Position numbers and translations under genes: made by a program. This document shows positions 42,709-52,356 of a stretch of DNA of 64,000 nt, piece by piece. Location: the NCBI GenBank assembly GCA_963778185.1, contig CAVZTF010000003.1:1860001-1924000 (forward strand). The letters are read 5' to 3'. This DNA comes from RPQJ01 sp963778185 (GTDB lineage: Bacteria > Pseudomonadota > Gammaproteobacteria > Steroidobacterales > Steroidobacteraceae). How positions within the stretch are numbered: the first letter of the stretch is position 1; every line of letters begins with the position of its first letter. Below the pieces are notes generated by a model. That model did no database searches. It was not told the DNA's origin and was given only the letters and a program-made list of their open reading frames with translations.

Positions 42709-44429
42709 CGCCGCTCCGGCGCAGGGGCGACGGATTCCGTCCACCCCTGCCCGTCGACCCAGAGCGCCGTGAGCTGTGTGCCGGGCGCGACGTGGAGCCT
42801 CCGCTCGTCCTTCGCATCGTTCACCGCCAGCGCGAAGCGCTCCGTAAAGGGGCCCGAATTGACGATCGTCACCCGGGGCGTGCTGGCAGGCAGCCGTTGC
42901 AGGCGCAGTGTGCGGCCTTGCAGGGCCGGCCACCGCGCCTGCTCCACGGAGACGACGAGGGCACCCATGAGCAGCCGTGTCGATGGAGCGGGGGACCAGT
43001 CGGGGCGATTGGCGACGACGCCCCAGCCGCCCGGGCTCCGGGTCAGGACCCATGCCGCGTGTCCCTCCGCCTGCAGCCTGGCGACGAGCACGTCGGGGGT
43101 CTCCACGGCGACGTAGACCGCCGGCTCGCCCTCCAGCGCGGGTGCGTACTGCTCAGGTGAGGTCAGGTAGCGGTTGGTCCCAAGCGGCACCTGCGTCGCG
43201 TATCGGACGCCGAACGACAGGGGGAAATCCGCACCCGGTCCGTCCAGGATGGCCTGTCCGAGCGCGTGGCTCCGCAGGGATGGCTCCGAGCGACGCACCA
43301 CGCCCTGGTACACCGCGTGCGTGAGCAGAACGAGCAGCACCAGTGCCGACGGGAGCCAGCGACGGGTACGTTCGGGCCAGTCGGCCGCCAGGCGGACGAG
43401 TTCCGGTGCGGCGAGAATGGCGGCTGGCAGCACGAGCGGCCAGATCAGGTCGCCACGCTGGTGGCTCGCAAGCGAGAAGACCAGCATTCCGCCGAGCAAG
43501 GTGCAGGTGAGAAAGCGTTGCGCTCGCCGCCGCTCCGGCCGCTCGTCCGCGCGCCTGAACACGCGAATTACCGCGAGGACGGCGACGAAGCCCCACGGCA
43601 GCGTCCGGCCGAGGAAATAAAGCGGTGGCTTCCAGAAGCCGCTGCCGGGGCCGCCGGTGGCGTCATGGCTCGCGACAGCGTGCCCGATCAGCTCGCGGTG
43701 AATCATCCGGTCGATGAGTGGCGGTCCCCAGTCCTGCCAGGCCCACAGGAACCACCCGCCGACGAGCAGCAGGTACACGGGCAGGCCTGCGAGCGCCCGC
43801 CAGGTGAGCCCGGGCTTGCGGGGAAACCCGGTGCGCGATTCCCAGCGAATCGCGAGCAGGCCGAGTGATCCGAGCAGGAGCCCGGCCGGGCCCTTCACCA
43901 GGGTCGCGGCCACCGCCGCCATCCACGGCCACCACCAGTTCCTGCCGTGTTCCCAGGCGCGCCACCAGGCGTAGGCAGTCAGCGCGACCGTCGCCGCAAA
44001 CAATCCGTCGGTCCGTACATAGGTCACCATCTTCGGGCCCACGATCGGCAGCAGCGCGAGCAGGCCCGCCGTCAGGCCCACGACCGGTCCCCACAGCCTG
44101 CGGGTCCAGTGCCAGGCGATGAGCGCCAGCACGAGGGTCGCGAGCGCCGCGGGAGCCGTCACCGCCAGGTGTCCGGGACCGACAACTGCGACCGCGGCCG
44201 CGCCCAACCAGTTGTAGAGCGGGGGCTTGCTCGCGACGTCGGCCTGGAAGTCGGCTTGGGCGGACCAGCGCCCGTTCGACCACGCGTCCATGATGTAGGC
44301 GGCCTGCCGCTGCTGGTCGCGCTCGGCGAGGTCGTTCGCGAGCAGGAGGTTCATCGCCCACAGCGCGAGCCAGAGGGCGACGATCAGCCAGGCACCGTGT
44401 CGCAGGCGCGTTTCGTCGGGATCCTGCAT
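42705..44429 (-). CDS. GT39/ArnT-like membrane glycosyltransferase
   Basis: Polytopic protein of 574 residues with about twelve transmembrane helices and an acidic first external loop (NDLAERDQQRQAAYIMDAW) like that of PMT/ArnT glycosyltransferases, which use polyprenyl-linked sugars. KPPLYNWLGA in the same loop is typical of the ArnT group. The C-terminal 200 residues are a periplasmic domain. The ATG at 44429 was chosen over a long upstream frame of shadow sequence. It lies between the heptose operon and a heptosyltransferase gene, so a role in modifying LPS is reasonable but unproven. Confidence 0.85.
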   Translation of the reverse strand: MQDPDETRLRHGAWLIVALWLALWAMNLLLANDLAERDQQRQAAYIMDAWSNGRWSAQADFQADVASKPPLYNWLGAAAVAVVGPGHLAVTAPAALATLVLALIAWHWTRRLWGPVVGLTAGLLALLPIVGPKMVTYVRTDGLFAATVALTAYAWWRAWEHGRNWWWPWMAAVAATLVKGPAGLLLGSLGLLAIRWESRTGFPRKPGLTWRALAGLPVYLLLVGGWFLWAWQDWGPPLIDRMIHRELIGHAVASHDATGGPGSGFWKPPLYFLGRTLPWGFVAVLAVIRVFRRADERPERRRAQRFLTCTLLGGMLVFSLASHQRGDLIWPLVLPAAILAAPELVRLAADWPERTRRWLPSALVLLVLLTHAVYQGVVRRSEPSLRSHALGQAILDGPGADFPLSFGVRYATQVPLGTNRYLTSPEQYAPALEGEPAVYVAVETPDVLVARLQAEGHAAWVLTRSPGGWGVVANRPDWSPAPSTRLLMGALVVSVEQARWPALQGRTLRLQRLPASTPRVTIVNSGPFTERFALAVNDAKDERRLHVAPGTQLTALWVDGQGWTESVAPAPERR

Positions 44430-44476
44430 CCGCGCAGGATAGGCCAAAGCCTCTGCCACCGTGCCCGCCCCGCGTC

Positions 44477-45616
44477 TCAGGCGCCCGGGCCGCTCGCCGG
44501 TCGAGGCGGCGCGAGCGGCGGCCCCGCCACACGGCTGGCGCAGGCTGCGGCGACCTCCCGCGGCCCCAGGCCGGCGATGCGCAGCGCGACGTCCTCCGGC
44601 TTGAGCGGACCGAACGCCGCGGGATTGGTGCTGTCGAACAAGGCCACCGTGGGCACGCCGGCCGCGCTCGCCAGATGCATGGGGCCGGTATCGGCGCTGA
44701 AGAACCAGTCCACGCCGGCGAGGGTCGCCGCCAGCATCCGTGGCGACGGGCAGTGGACCGTGGCAAACCGCTCGTCGATGGCCGGCTGGGCGGCGGTGGG
44801 GAGTACCTCGATCGCGACCGTCTCCGGGCGCAGTGCCAGGTACTCCGTCCAGAACTCGCGCCACCATTGTGGCCCGAGATCCTTCTTGCCGCGGGCGGCG
44901 GTGAAGAAGCCGATGACCGTAGTGCCCGGGCCTGGTTCGTGCCCGGCGGCGCGCAGGCGCTCCGCAAGCAGTCGCGCACCCGCGGCGACCTCGTCGGTTC
45001 CGTTCGCGACGCGCAGGCGCGCCCCTCCTGGCGGCATCGGCCAGCCGAACGCCTGCTGCAGCAGGGCCAGCGGTCGGAGCGCCTCGTGGCGGACGTCCGG
45101 GGGCAAGCTCGCTGCAAAGTCGAGGCTCAGCCACTGCTCGTCGCTGCCGAAGCCGAGCCTATGGCGAGCCCGGCACAGCAGCATCGCGACGCGATCGCCC
45201 GCGGAGTTGAACGCGGGGTCGATCACGAGGTCGTAATCAGTCGCCCGCAGCGACCTGAGCGCGCCCGCCACGTTACCCAGGTTCCACCACGCCTTGTGCG
45301 GCAGCGTGATGATCTTGCGAATGCCCGGCAGGCCGCGCAGAAGATCACCCGCGTCCGGATACATCGTCAGCACGTCGATGGACGCGTCCGGGAGGATTTC
45401 GTGGATGGCGGTCAGCATCGGCGTCATGAACAGGGTATTGCCCATGCGGCCGTTCAGACGCACGACCAGGACCGTGCCGATCGTCGCGGGGTCCGGCAGG
45501 GACCCGGCCGCGTCGCGGCCGCGGACCAGCGCGGCGAACGACCGGCTCGCGGCCGCGCGGAAGTCGCGTCGCAGCCGCAGGTGCCGGGCCCTGAACCAGT
45601 TCTTGAACGCACCCAT
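44477..45616 (-). CDS. Glycosyltransferase family 9 (heptosyltransferase-like)
   Basis: GT-B enzyme of 379 residues. The N-terminal domain opens VLVVRLNGRMGNTLFMTPML. The donor-binding domain carries the GT9 signature SADTGPMHLASAAGVPTVALF, used to bind ADP-heptose in WaaC/WaaF. The lysine-rich RGKKDLGPQWW is the usual substrate loop. It probably adds heptose to the LPS core with the sugar made by the facing operon. The ATG at 45616 (MGAFKNWFRARH) gives a basic amphipathic N-terminus for membrane contact. Confidence 0.9.
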   Translation of the reverse strand: MGAFKNWFRARHLRLRRDFRAAASRSFAALVRGRDAAGSLPDPATIGTVLVVRLNGRMGNTLFMTPMLTAIHEILPDASIDVLTMYPDAGDLLRGLPGIRKIITLPHKAWWNLGNVAGALRSLRATDYDLVIDPAFNSAGDRVAMLLCRARHRLGFGSDEQWLSLDFAASLPPDVRHEALRPLALLQQAFGWPMPPGGARLRVANGTDEVAAGARLLAERLRAAGHEPGPGTTVIGFFTAARGKKDLGPQWWREFWTEYLALRPETVAIEVLPTAAQPAIDERFATVHCPSPRMLAATLAGVDWFFSADTGPMHLASAAGVPTVALFDSTNPAAFGPLKPEDVALRIAGLGPREVAAACASRVAGPPLAPPRPASGPGA

Positions 45617-45635
45617 CGCGCGCCGTCGCGTCCGG

Positions 45636-46913
45636 TCACTCCCGGGCGATGGCCCGGTGACCGATGTCCCTGCGGTACTGCATTCCTTCCCAGCGGATGG
45701 CTGCGACGAGGCCATACGCCTGCTGCTGCGCCTTGCGCACGGTATCGCCGAGGCCCACCGCGCAGAGCACGCGCCCGCCGCTGGTGACTACGTCCGTCCC
45801 GCGCATCGCGGTGCCGGCGTGGAACACCTTGCCAGGCAGCGTCGCCGCGGCGTCGAGGCCGTGAACTACGTCGCCCTTGCGCACCGTGTCGGGATAGCCG
45901 TCCGCCGCCAGCACGACGCCGACGGCCGCGCGCGGATCCCAGTCGACGTCCACGCCCGCCAGCCGCCCGTCGAGACCGGCCTCGCAGAGCATCGTGATGT
46001 CCGAGCGCATGCGGGCGAGGATCGGTTGAGTCTCCGGATCGCCGAAGCGGCAATTGAACTCGAGTACCCTGGGGGTACCGCTGGCGTCGATCATGAGCCC
46101 GGCATAGAGGAAGCCCACGTACGGTGTGCCTTCGGCTGCCAGCGCGCGCACGGTGGGCCACATTACCTCGTGCATGGCGCGCGCGTGGATCGCGGGCGTC
46201 ACCACGGGCGCCGGCGAGTAGGCGCCCATGCCGCCGGTGTTCGGGCCCTCGTCGCCGTCGCGCAGGCGCTTGTGGTCCTGCGAGGTGGCGAGCGGCAGCA
46301 CGTGGCTGCCGTCCACCATGGCGATGAAGCTCGCTTCCTCGCCCTCGAGGAATTCCTCCACGACGACCCGGTCGCCGGCCGTGCCGAAGCGCCCGGCGAA
46401 CATCGCCTCGGTGGTCTGGACGGCTTCCTCGGTCTTGGCGCAGATCACCACGCCCTTGCCGGCCGCGAGGCCGTCGGCCTTCACGACCAGGGGTGCCCTC
46501 TGCGCGCGTACCCACGACGGGTCGAAGGTGTCGCGCGTAAAGGTTGCGTAGGCTGCGGTCGGGATGCCGTGACGCTCGAGGAAATCCTTGGTGAAGGCCT
46601 TCGAGCCCTCGAGCCGCGCGGCGAGGCGGCTCGGGCCGAAGCAGCGCAGCCCGGCCGCCGTGAACTCGTCGACGACACCGAGCACCAGCGGGCCCTCGGG
46701 GCCGACGATCGTGAGGTCGATCTTCTCCGCGACCGCGAAGCGCCGCAGTCCGGCGACGTCGTCCGCCGCGATGTCGACGTTCCTCGTGCGGGGCTCGAGC
46801 GCCGTGCCTGCGTTGCCGGGTGCGACGAATACCTGCGCGACGCGCGCCGACTGCGCGACCTTCCACGCCAGCGCGTGCTCGCGGCCACCGGAGCCGATGA
46901 CCAGGACTTTCAT
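45636..46913 (-). CDS. purD: Phosphoribosylamine-glycine ligase
   Basis: GARS, the second step of purine synthesis, 425 residues with an ATP-grasp fold. It begins MKVLVIGSGGREHALAWK. Conserved blocks include GPEGPLVLGVVDEF, VVKADGLAAGKGV, EEFLEGEEASFIAMVDG, GPNTGGMGAYSPAP and VLEFNCRFGDPETQ. The ATG at 46913 overlaps the purH stop by one base. It follows purH as in many gammaproteobacteria. Confidence 0.97.
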   Translation of the reverse strand: MKVLVIGSGGREHALAWKVAQSARVAQVFVAPGNAGTALEPRTRNVDIAADDVAGLRRFAVAEKIDLTIVGPEGPLVLGVVDEFTAAGLRCFGPSRLAARLEGSKAFTKDFLERHGIPTAAYATFTRDTFDPSWVRAQRAPLVVKADGLAAGKGVVICAKTEEAVQTTEAMFAGRFGTAGDRVVVEEFLEGEEASFIAMVDGSHVLPLATSQDHKRLRDGDEGPNTGGMGAYSPAPVVTPAIHARAMHEVMWPTVRALAAEGTPYVGFLYAGLMIDASGTPRVLEFNCRFGDPETQPILARMRSDITMLCEAGLDGRLAGVDVDWDPRAAVGVVLAADGYPDTVRKGDVVHGLDAAATLPGKVFHAGTAMRGTDVVTSGGRVLCAVGLGDTVRKAQQQAYGLVAAIRWEGMQYRRDIGHRAIARE

Positions 46914-48475
46914 CAGTGCCTGAAATGCCGCATGCCGGTGAAGACCATGGCAAGCCCGTGCTCGTCCGCGGCGGCGATCACCTCGGCGTCGCGCTTCGAG
47001 CCGCCGGGCTGGATCACGGCGGTGATGCCATGCGTCGCGGCGGCATCGAGCCCGTCGCGGAAGGGGAAGAACGCGTCGGAGGCCATCACGGAGCCCCTCG
47101 GCTCGAGTCCTTCGTCGGCCGCCTTCATCGCCGCGATACGCGTGCTCACGACGCGGCTCATCTGCCCGGCGCCGATGCCCACCGTCATGCCGCCCTTCGC
47201 GAACACGATGGCGTTCGACTTGACGTACTTGCACACCTGCCAGGCGAACATCAGGTCCGTGAGTTCCGTCGCCGTGGGAGCGCGGCGCGTGACGACCTGC
47301 AGCGCCTCGCGCGCCACCATTCCCTCGTCGCGGGTCTGCAGCAGCAGCCCGCCGTTCAGGCTGCGGATCTCGTAGCGCGAGTTGCTCGGCGCGACCTTGC
47401 CGGTGACCAGCAGGCGCACGTTCTCCTTGCGCGCGCAGGCCTCGCGCGCTTCCGGGCCGGCGTCCGGTGCGATGATGACCTCGACGAACTGCCGCTCGAG
47501 CACGGCGCGCGCGGTTTCGCCGTCCAGTGGCTGGTTGAAGGCGATGATGCCGCCGAAGGCGGAGGTGGGGTCGGTGCGGAAGGCGCGGTCGTAGGCCTCG
47601 CGCAGGCAGCCGCCGACCGCGACGCCGCAGGGGTTCGCGTGCTTCACGATCACGCAGGCCGGCGCGGTGAACTGCCGCACGCACTCGAAGGCCGTGTCGG
47701 CATCCGCGAGGTTGTTGAACGAGAGTTCCTTGCCCTGCAGTTGGGCCGCCGAGCCGACGGAGGCGCCCTGCGCGTCGGTCGCGACGTAGAACGCCGCATG
47801 CTGGTGCGGATTCTCTCCGTAGCGCAGGTCGAGGCGCTTGCGGTACTGCAGCGCGAGCAGGTCGGGAAATCCGCCCGCCGACGTGCGCGAGGCGCGGTCG
47901 AGGTAGTTCGCGACGGCCGCGTCGTACTGCGCGGTGTGGGCGAACGCCTTGGTCGCGAGCCGCCGCCGGGTTTCGGCGGATACGCTGCCGCCGGCGCGAT
48001 CGAGCTCCGCGATCACCGTGCCGTAGTCGAGCGGATCCACCACGATCGTCACGCGATCGTGGTTCTTCGCCGACGCGCGCACCATCGCCGGCCCGCCGAT
48101 GTCGATGTTCTCGACGGCGTCGTCGAAGGTGCAGCCGGGCTTCGCAACCGTGGCGGCGAAGGGGTAGAGGTTCACGGCCGCGAGGTCGATGGCCTCGATG
48201 CCGTGCTCGGCCATGATCGCGTCGTCGACCCCCTGCCGTCCGAGCAGTCCGCCGTGGATCTTCGGGTGCAGCGTCTTGACGCGGCCGTCCATGATCTCGG
48301 GGAAACCGGTGACGGTGGCGACGTCGGTGACCTCGATGCCGTCCTCGCGCAGCAACGCGGCCGTTCCGCCGGTCGACAGGACGGTCACGCCGCGCTGCCG
48401 CAGCGCGCGCGCGAACTCGAGGAGTCCTTCCTTGTTCGAGACGCTGAGCAGGGCGCGGCGGATGGTCACGCTCAC
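46913..48475 (-). CDS. purH: Bifunctional AICAR transformylase / IMP cyclohydrolase
   Basis: Enzyme of 520 residues performing the last two steps of IMP synthesis. The N-terminal MGS-like cyclohydrolase domain (1-150) begins RRALLSVSNKEGLLEFA and has STGGTA and DGRVKTLHPKIHGGLL. The transformylase domain has LRYGENPHQHAAFY, VIVKHANPCGVA and the C-terminal FPFRDGLDAAATHGITAVIQPGGS. It sits between fis and purD in the order fis-purH-purD. Confidence 0.97.
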   Translation of the reverse strand: MSVTIRRALLSVSNKEGLLEFARALRQRGVTVLSTGGTAALLREDGIEVTDVATVTGFPEIMDGRVKTLHPKIHGGLLGRQGVDDAIMAEHGIEAIDLAAVNLYPFAATVAKPGCTFDDAVENIDIGGPAMVRASAKNHDRVTIVVDPLDYGTVIAELDRAGGSVSAETRRRLATKAFAHTAQYDAAVANYLDRASRTSAGGFPDLLALQYRKRLDLRYGENPHQHAAFYVATDAQGASVGSAAQLQGKELSFNNLADADTAFECVRQFTAPACVIVKHANPCGVAVGGCLREAYDRAFRTDPTSAFGGIIAFNQPLDGETARAVLERQFVEVIIAPDAGPEAREACARKENVRLLVTGKVAPSNSRYEIRSLNGGLLLQTRDEGMVAREALQVVTRRAPTATELTDLMFAWQVCKYVKSNAIVFAKGGMTVGIGAGQMSRVVSTRIAAMKAADEGLEPRGSVMASDAFFPFRDGLDAAATHGITAVIQPGGSKRDAEVIAAADEHGLAMVFTGMRHFRH

Positions 48476-48500
48476 GATGCGATCCTCGAGCCGGCCCGGC

Positions 48501-48794
48501 TCATGCAGAGATGCCGTAGGTCTTCAGTTTCTTGCGCAGGGTGCCGCGGTTGATGCCGAGGATGTCCGCGGCGCGGCTCTGGTTGCCCTCGGAATAATCG
48601 AGCACCGCGCGGAACAGCGGTTCCTCGACCTCGCGCATCACGAGGTCGTAGAGGCGCCCGGGAGCGTGGCCGTTCAGGCTCGCGAAGTAGCTGTCGAGCG
48701 CCTGTTCGGTGAGCGAGCGCAGCGGGACGCCGCGCCCGGCGGGCGCCGCGGGCCTCGGCTCGCGGCGGCTACGTGTCTTCTTGCGCGGCCTCAT
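48501..48794 (-). CDS. fis: DNA-binding protein Fis
   Basis: Nucleoid-associated protein of 97 residues. The C-terminal helix-turn-helix is GNQSRAADILGINRGTLRKKLKTYGI, almost the canonical Fis sequence, preceded by the dimer helices YFASLNGHAPGRLYDLVMREVEEPLF. The N-terminal 20 residues are basic and not conserved. It starts at ATG 48794 (a GTG two codons earlier is possible). It lies downstream of dusB, the classical dusB-fis pair. Confidence 0.96.
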   Translation of the reverse strand: MRPRKKTRSRREPRPAAPAGRGVPLRSLTEQALDSYFASLNGHAPGRLYDLVMREVEEPLFRAVLDYSEGNQSRAADILGINRGTLRKKLKTYGISA

Positions 48795-48817
48795 GGGCAC
48801 CGGTCCTCGTCGTCTGT

Positions 48818-49822
48818 TCAGGCCGCGGCGGTGGACGGCCGCTCGAGCGCGTCGAGGAACTCGCGCACCCTCCCGAGCTGTTCCTCGGCCGAGTCGACCT
48901 TCATGATGGATTGACGGAAGGCCTGTGCCTCAGGATGCTCCCGGCAATACCAGCCGATATGCTTGCGCGCGATTCTGACGCCCGCGTCCACGCCGTAGAA
49001 GCCGTACAAATCGCGCAGGTGAGCGAGCATGATATCACGCAGCTCGCCCCCGGCCGGCGCCGCCGGGGCGTCCCGTCCCTCGAGCAACGCGGTGATCTCG
49101 CGGAAGATCCACGGACGTCCCTGGGCCGCGCGACCGATCATCACGCCGTCGGCGCCGGTCGCGCGCATCACCTCGACGGCCTTCCCGGCCGAGTCGATGT
49201 CGCCGTTTGCTATCACGGGGATGCGCACCGCTTGCTTGATCGCCGCGATCGTCGCGTACTCGACCTCGCCCTCGAAGCGGCAGGCGCGCGTCCGGCCGTG
49301 CACCGAGAGCAGTTGCACACCCGCCGCCTCGGCGATCCGGGCGACCGCGACGCCGTTGCGCAGGCCGGGATCCCAGCCGGTGCGGATCTTGAGCGTCACG
49401 GGCACGCCGGCGGCCGCGACCGTCGCCTGGAGGATCGCGTCGACGAGGCGCTCGTCGCGCAACAGCGCCGAGCCCGCGTCCCGGTTGCAGACCTTCTTGG
49501 CGGGGCAGCCCATGTTGATGTCGATCACCTGCGCGCCGGCATCGACGTTGCGGCGCGCGGCATCCGCCATCATCTGCGGGTCGCCGCCCGCGATCTGCAC
49601 CACGCGCGGCGCCGGCTCGCCGGAATGGTCGCGGCGGCGGCGCGACTCCCGCGTGTCCCACAGCCGCGGATCCGCGGACAGCATCTCGCCCGCGGCCAGT
49701 GCGGCGCCCATGCGGCGGCACAGGCGGCGAAAGGGCAGGTCGGTGACGCCCGCCATCGGTGCGAGGAAAGCCCGGCCGCTCAGCCGGTACGGGCCGATGT
49801 GCAGCGCGTCCAAGGCGGTCAT
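48818..49822 (-). CDS. dusB: tRNA-dihydrouridine synthase B
   Basis: FMN-dependent TIM-barrel enzyme of 334 residues that reduces uridine in the tRNA D-loop. Motifs: LAPMAGVTDLPFRRLC, INMGCPAKKVCNRDAGSALL with the catalytic cysteine, VTLKIRTGW, LSVHGRTRACRFEG, IPVIANGDI and MIGRAAQGRPW. The ATG at 49822 overlaps the stop of the DUF3426 gene. The order (DUF3426)-dusB-fis is common in gammaproteobacteria. Confidence 0.96.
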   Translation of the reverse strand: MTALDALHIGPYRLSGRAFLAPMAGVTDLPFRRLCRRMGAALAAGEMLSADPRLWDTRESRRRRDHSGEPAPRVVQIAGGDPQMMADAARRNVDAGAQVIDINMGCPAKKVCNRDAGSALLRDERLVDAILQATVAAAGVPVTLKIRTGWDPGLRNGVAVARIAEAAGVQLLSVHGRTRACRFEGEVEYATIAAIKQAVRIPVIANGDIDSAGKAVEVMRATGADGVMIGRAAQGRPWIFREITALLEGRDAPAAPAGGELRDIMLAHLRDLYGFYGVDAGVRIARKHIGWYCREHPEAQAFRQSIMKVDSAEEQLGRVREFLDALERPSTAAA

Positions 49823-51147
49823 CGCTCGCCCTGGGCGCAGCGCAGCAGGGTCGCGGACTCGCGGACGCAGATGTCGAGCCGGTAGCCCACGGCGTCGCGG
49901 CCGGGATCGGCGATCAGCAGTTCCGCTTCCGTCGTAGCGCCGGGGCCCATCATCCGTCCGGCCTGCGACGGGTCCTTGAGAAACTCGGCGGGCGCGAAGT
50001 CGCGGACTGCGACCGGCTCTCCGAAGCGATCCTCGAGTTCGAGGCGAAGCACCGGATGGGGCTGTGCGAAGGCCGCACGATTGGTCAGGCTGGCGCGGAC
50101 GCTCATCCGCCCGTCGGTGCCCGCCGACGCGTCGTTGCCCCATTGCCGCAATTCGAATGCGTCCAGGTCCCAGTCCGGCGACAGTGGCAGGTTGAGGCGT
50201 TCGTAGGCCAGGCGCAGCGCCGGGCCGATCTGGGGATGGCGCACGAGATCCTGCCGGAAGTGATGCGTGAGCTGCGCGACCAGCGCGAGCGCGAGCGCGA
50301 GGCTGCCGATGGTCCAGGCAAGAACCCTCCACCCCGATCGCTCCGGCGCGACATCTTCGTCCGGTGGTGCGACGGTCTCGTACCGCTCGCGGCGCCAGCG
50401 TTGCCCGGCGAGCGTGGACGGCGCGGGGGGTCCGGCGGCCGGTCGCGGGGCAGGCGTTGTCCGTGGCGCGGGCGCGACGTCCCGGGCAGATCCCATGGAG
50501 GCCTCGAGCGCCTCCTGGAAGTCGCGCATGTCGATCATGACGCTGCCGTTGTCGACCTCGGCTTCGCCGTGCGCCTTCGGCTGCTCCTGCGCCTCGTCCA
50601 CGTACATCGAAGCGGGGACGTCGCGCAGGATCTCGAAGTGGTCGGTCGCGTCATCGTCGTCCGCATCGAGGTCGAACCCCGCGGGCGTCTCGATGCGGAT
50701 GCGCTCGCCCTCGAGCGTGATGTCCTCGATGCGTTCGTTCTCGTCCACTTCCACGACCGGGGGCTCGGCGCCCGTGCCGGCTGGCTCGGTCTCGAGCGAT
50801 GCCAGGTCCGCAGCGGAATCCTGTCCCGGTCCGGGTGCCGCCGGCTCCTCCCCGAACTGTTTCTGCCAGTCGCGGGCATCGATGAAGACCTTCTCGAGGT
50901 CGTCTGCGGAGAAGTGGTACTCGGTGGTGACGACGGCGCTGGGCGTCACGGACAGCACCGACAGGCCGCCGTCGCCACGCTCCTCCGCCGACTCCGGGCC
51001 CGACGCGGGCGGCATGGTGTCACTGAGGCGGGCGAGAGCGTCGAAGGCGCTGCCGCAGCGTCCGCAGCGCACGGTTCCGCGCGCCGCACGCAAGGCGTCC
51101 GCGGTCACGCGAAAACGCGCCTGGCATTCGGGGCACTGGGAATACAT
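49819..51147 (-). CDS. DUF3426 membrane protein with N-terminal MJ0042-type zinc ribbon
   Basis: Protein of 442 residues. The zinc ribbon is at the start: CPECQARF and CGRCGSAF. A long acidic low-complexity linker (about 50-270) follows, then one transmembrane helix (WRVLAWTIGSLALALALVAQL) and a C-terminal DUF3426 domain with FELRQWGNDAS, SVRASLTNRA and DFAPAEFL. Function unknown; it commonly sits between prmA and dusB, as here. The ATG at 51147 places the zinc ribbon at residue 5. Confidence 0.9.
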   Translation of the reverse strand: MYSQCPECQARFRVTADALRAARGTVRCGRCGSAFDALARLSDTMPPASGPESAEERGDGGLSVLSVTPSAVVTTEYHFSADDLEKVFIDARDWQKQFGEEPAAPGPGQDSAADLASLETEPAGTGAEPPVVEVDENERIEDITLEGERIRIETPAGFDLDADDDDATDHFEILRDVPASMYVDEAQEQPKAHGEAEVDNGSVMIDMRDFQEALEASMGSARDVAPAPRTTPAPRPAAGPPAPSTLAGQRWRRERYETVAPPDEDVAPERSGWRVLAWTIGSLALALALVAQLTHHFRQDLVRHPQIGPALRLAYERLNLPLSPDWDLDAFELRQWGNDASAGTDGRMSVRASLTNRAAFAQPHPVLRLELEDRFGEPVAVRDFAPAEFLKDPSQAGRMMGPGATTEAELLIADPGRDAVGYRLDICVRESATLLRCAQGER

Positions 51148-51166
51148 CGGCCTGCTTCGTTCTCGT

Positions 51167-52045
51167 TCAGTCCGCGCGTCGCCGTGCGCCGAGCAGCGCC
51201 CACCCTTCGCGCGTCGCGGACAAGGCGATATCAAACCACGGCTGGTAGGCGGCTGCCACCGTTTCCGCCTGCTCGACGAGGAGGCCGCTCAGGGCCAGCT
51301 CGCCGCCGCTGAGCAGCGCGGCGGCGAACCGCGGCGCAAGCGCCACCAGGGGGCCGGCGAGGATGTTGGCGACCAGCACGTCGCAGGAACGATCCCCGAG
51401 CCCGGGCTCGTCGCTCACCTCGAGGCCGGTTTCGATGCCGTTGCGCGTGGCGTTGTCCCGCGTCGCGATCAGCGCCTGGGGGTCTATGTCGACGGCGCGA
51501 GCCCGCGCTGCACCGAGCTTCAGCGCCGCGATCGCGAGGATGCCGGAGCCGCAGCCGTAGTCGACGACGGCCAGTCCGCGCAGGTCCCGGCCGTCCAGCC
51601 ACTCGAGGCACAGCGCCGTGGTCGGATGGGTGCCCGTCCCGAAGGCAAGGCCCGGGTCGAGTTCGACGCGCACTGCTTCGGGATCCCCGGCCGGCAGGCC
51701 GCCCGGGCACACCCACAGCCGGCGCCCGAAGCGCATCGGCTTGAAGTCCTTGAGCCACTCGCGCTCCCACGCCTTGTCGGCGATGGCCTCGAAGCGCGGT
51801 GACGGCGCTCCGGGCAGGACCATGGCAAGCGACCGCGCAAGCGCTTCGCGCGCCGTGGTCGCTTCGAACAGCGCCTTGACCACGCGCGTCGGCCACAGCG
51901 GGGTATCACCGGGCGCGGGTTCGAGCACGGGATCGTCGGCCGCGTCCTCGAGCGTCACCGAGAGCGCGCCGAGGTCGAACAGCGCGTCCTCGTACGGCGC
52001 CGGGTCGGCGGTGGCGATGTCGAGCGTCAGCTGCAGGAATGGCAT
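51167..52045 (-). CDS. prmA: Ribosomal protein L11 methyltransferase
   Basis: PrmA, 292 residues, trimethylates ribosomal protein L11. The N-terminal substrate domain begins FLQLTLDIATADPAPYEDALFDLGALSVTLED. Then come DKAWEREWLKDFKPMRFGRRLWV and FGTGTHPTTALCLEWLD. The SAM site is DYGCGSGILAIAALKLGA, and NILAGPL is the catalytic loop motif. The ATG at 52045 is the conserved start. The upstream region up to accC is occupied by hairpin repeats, one of which would lie in the prmA leader. Confidence 0.97.
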   Translation of the reverse strand: MPFLQLTLDIATADPAPYEDALFDLGALSVTLEDAADDPVLEPAPGDTPLWPTRVVKALFEATTAREALARSLAMVLPGAPSPRFEAIADKAWEREWLKDFKPMRFGRRLWVCPGGLPAGDPEAVRVELDPGLAFGTGTHPTTALCLEWLDGRDLRGLAVVDYGCGSGILAIAALKLGAARARAVDIDPQALIATRDNATRNGIETGLEVSDEPGLGDRSCDVLVANILAGPLVALAPRFAAALLSGGELALSGLLVEQAETVAAAYQPWFDIALSATREGWALLGARRRAD

Positions 52046-52098
52046 GCTTTCAGTCGTTGTCGGCGGACCTGCGAATGCGCGTGAGGCGTCGGTGATCG

Positions 52099-52169
52099 GG
52101 CGTCCTGTCGGGTCTTGTCCCGACTCGCGAGGAAGATATGCTCGTCGGAACAAGACCCGACAGGACGCC
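52099..52169 (-). repeat. Long hairpin element 1 (core GAGCATATCTTCCTCGCGA)
   Basis: Arms 52099-52124 and 52144-52169 match at 25 of 26 positions. The only mismatch is a G-U wobble if the leftward strand is transcribed. The 19-base core between them (52125-52143, read leftward) shares 17 of 19 bases with element 2. The outer arm sequence differs from element 2 while remaining self-complementary. Read leftward it lies about 55 bases upstream of the prmA start. Confidence 0.85.
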
Positions 52170-52356
52170 TGACACGCGGCGCCTGAGCGATTCCACAAGA
52201 GCACCGAAGACGCCAAAGCGCGTCTCCGCCGCACTTGCCGAGTCGCACGGCGCAAGTATCGCCCACCGGCCTCAATTCCGGACAAGGCCATATGGCTCAT
52301 GCGCCGTGCGCGTTTTCGGGTTCCTCCCGAAAACTCGCCCAGGCGCTGGGCATCGA

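Noticed and set aside
52046..52300. N-terminal extension of PrmA to 377 residues
   Set aside because: The conserved PrmA start is MPFLQLTLD at 52045; the extension crosses hairpin element 1 and has no family match.
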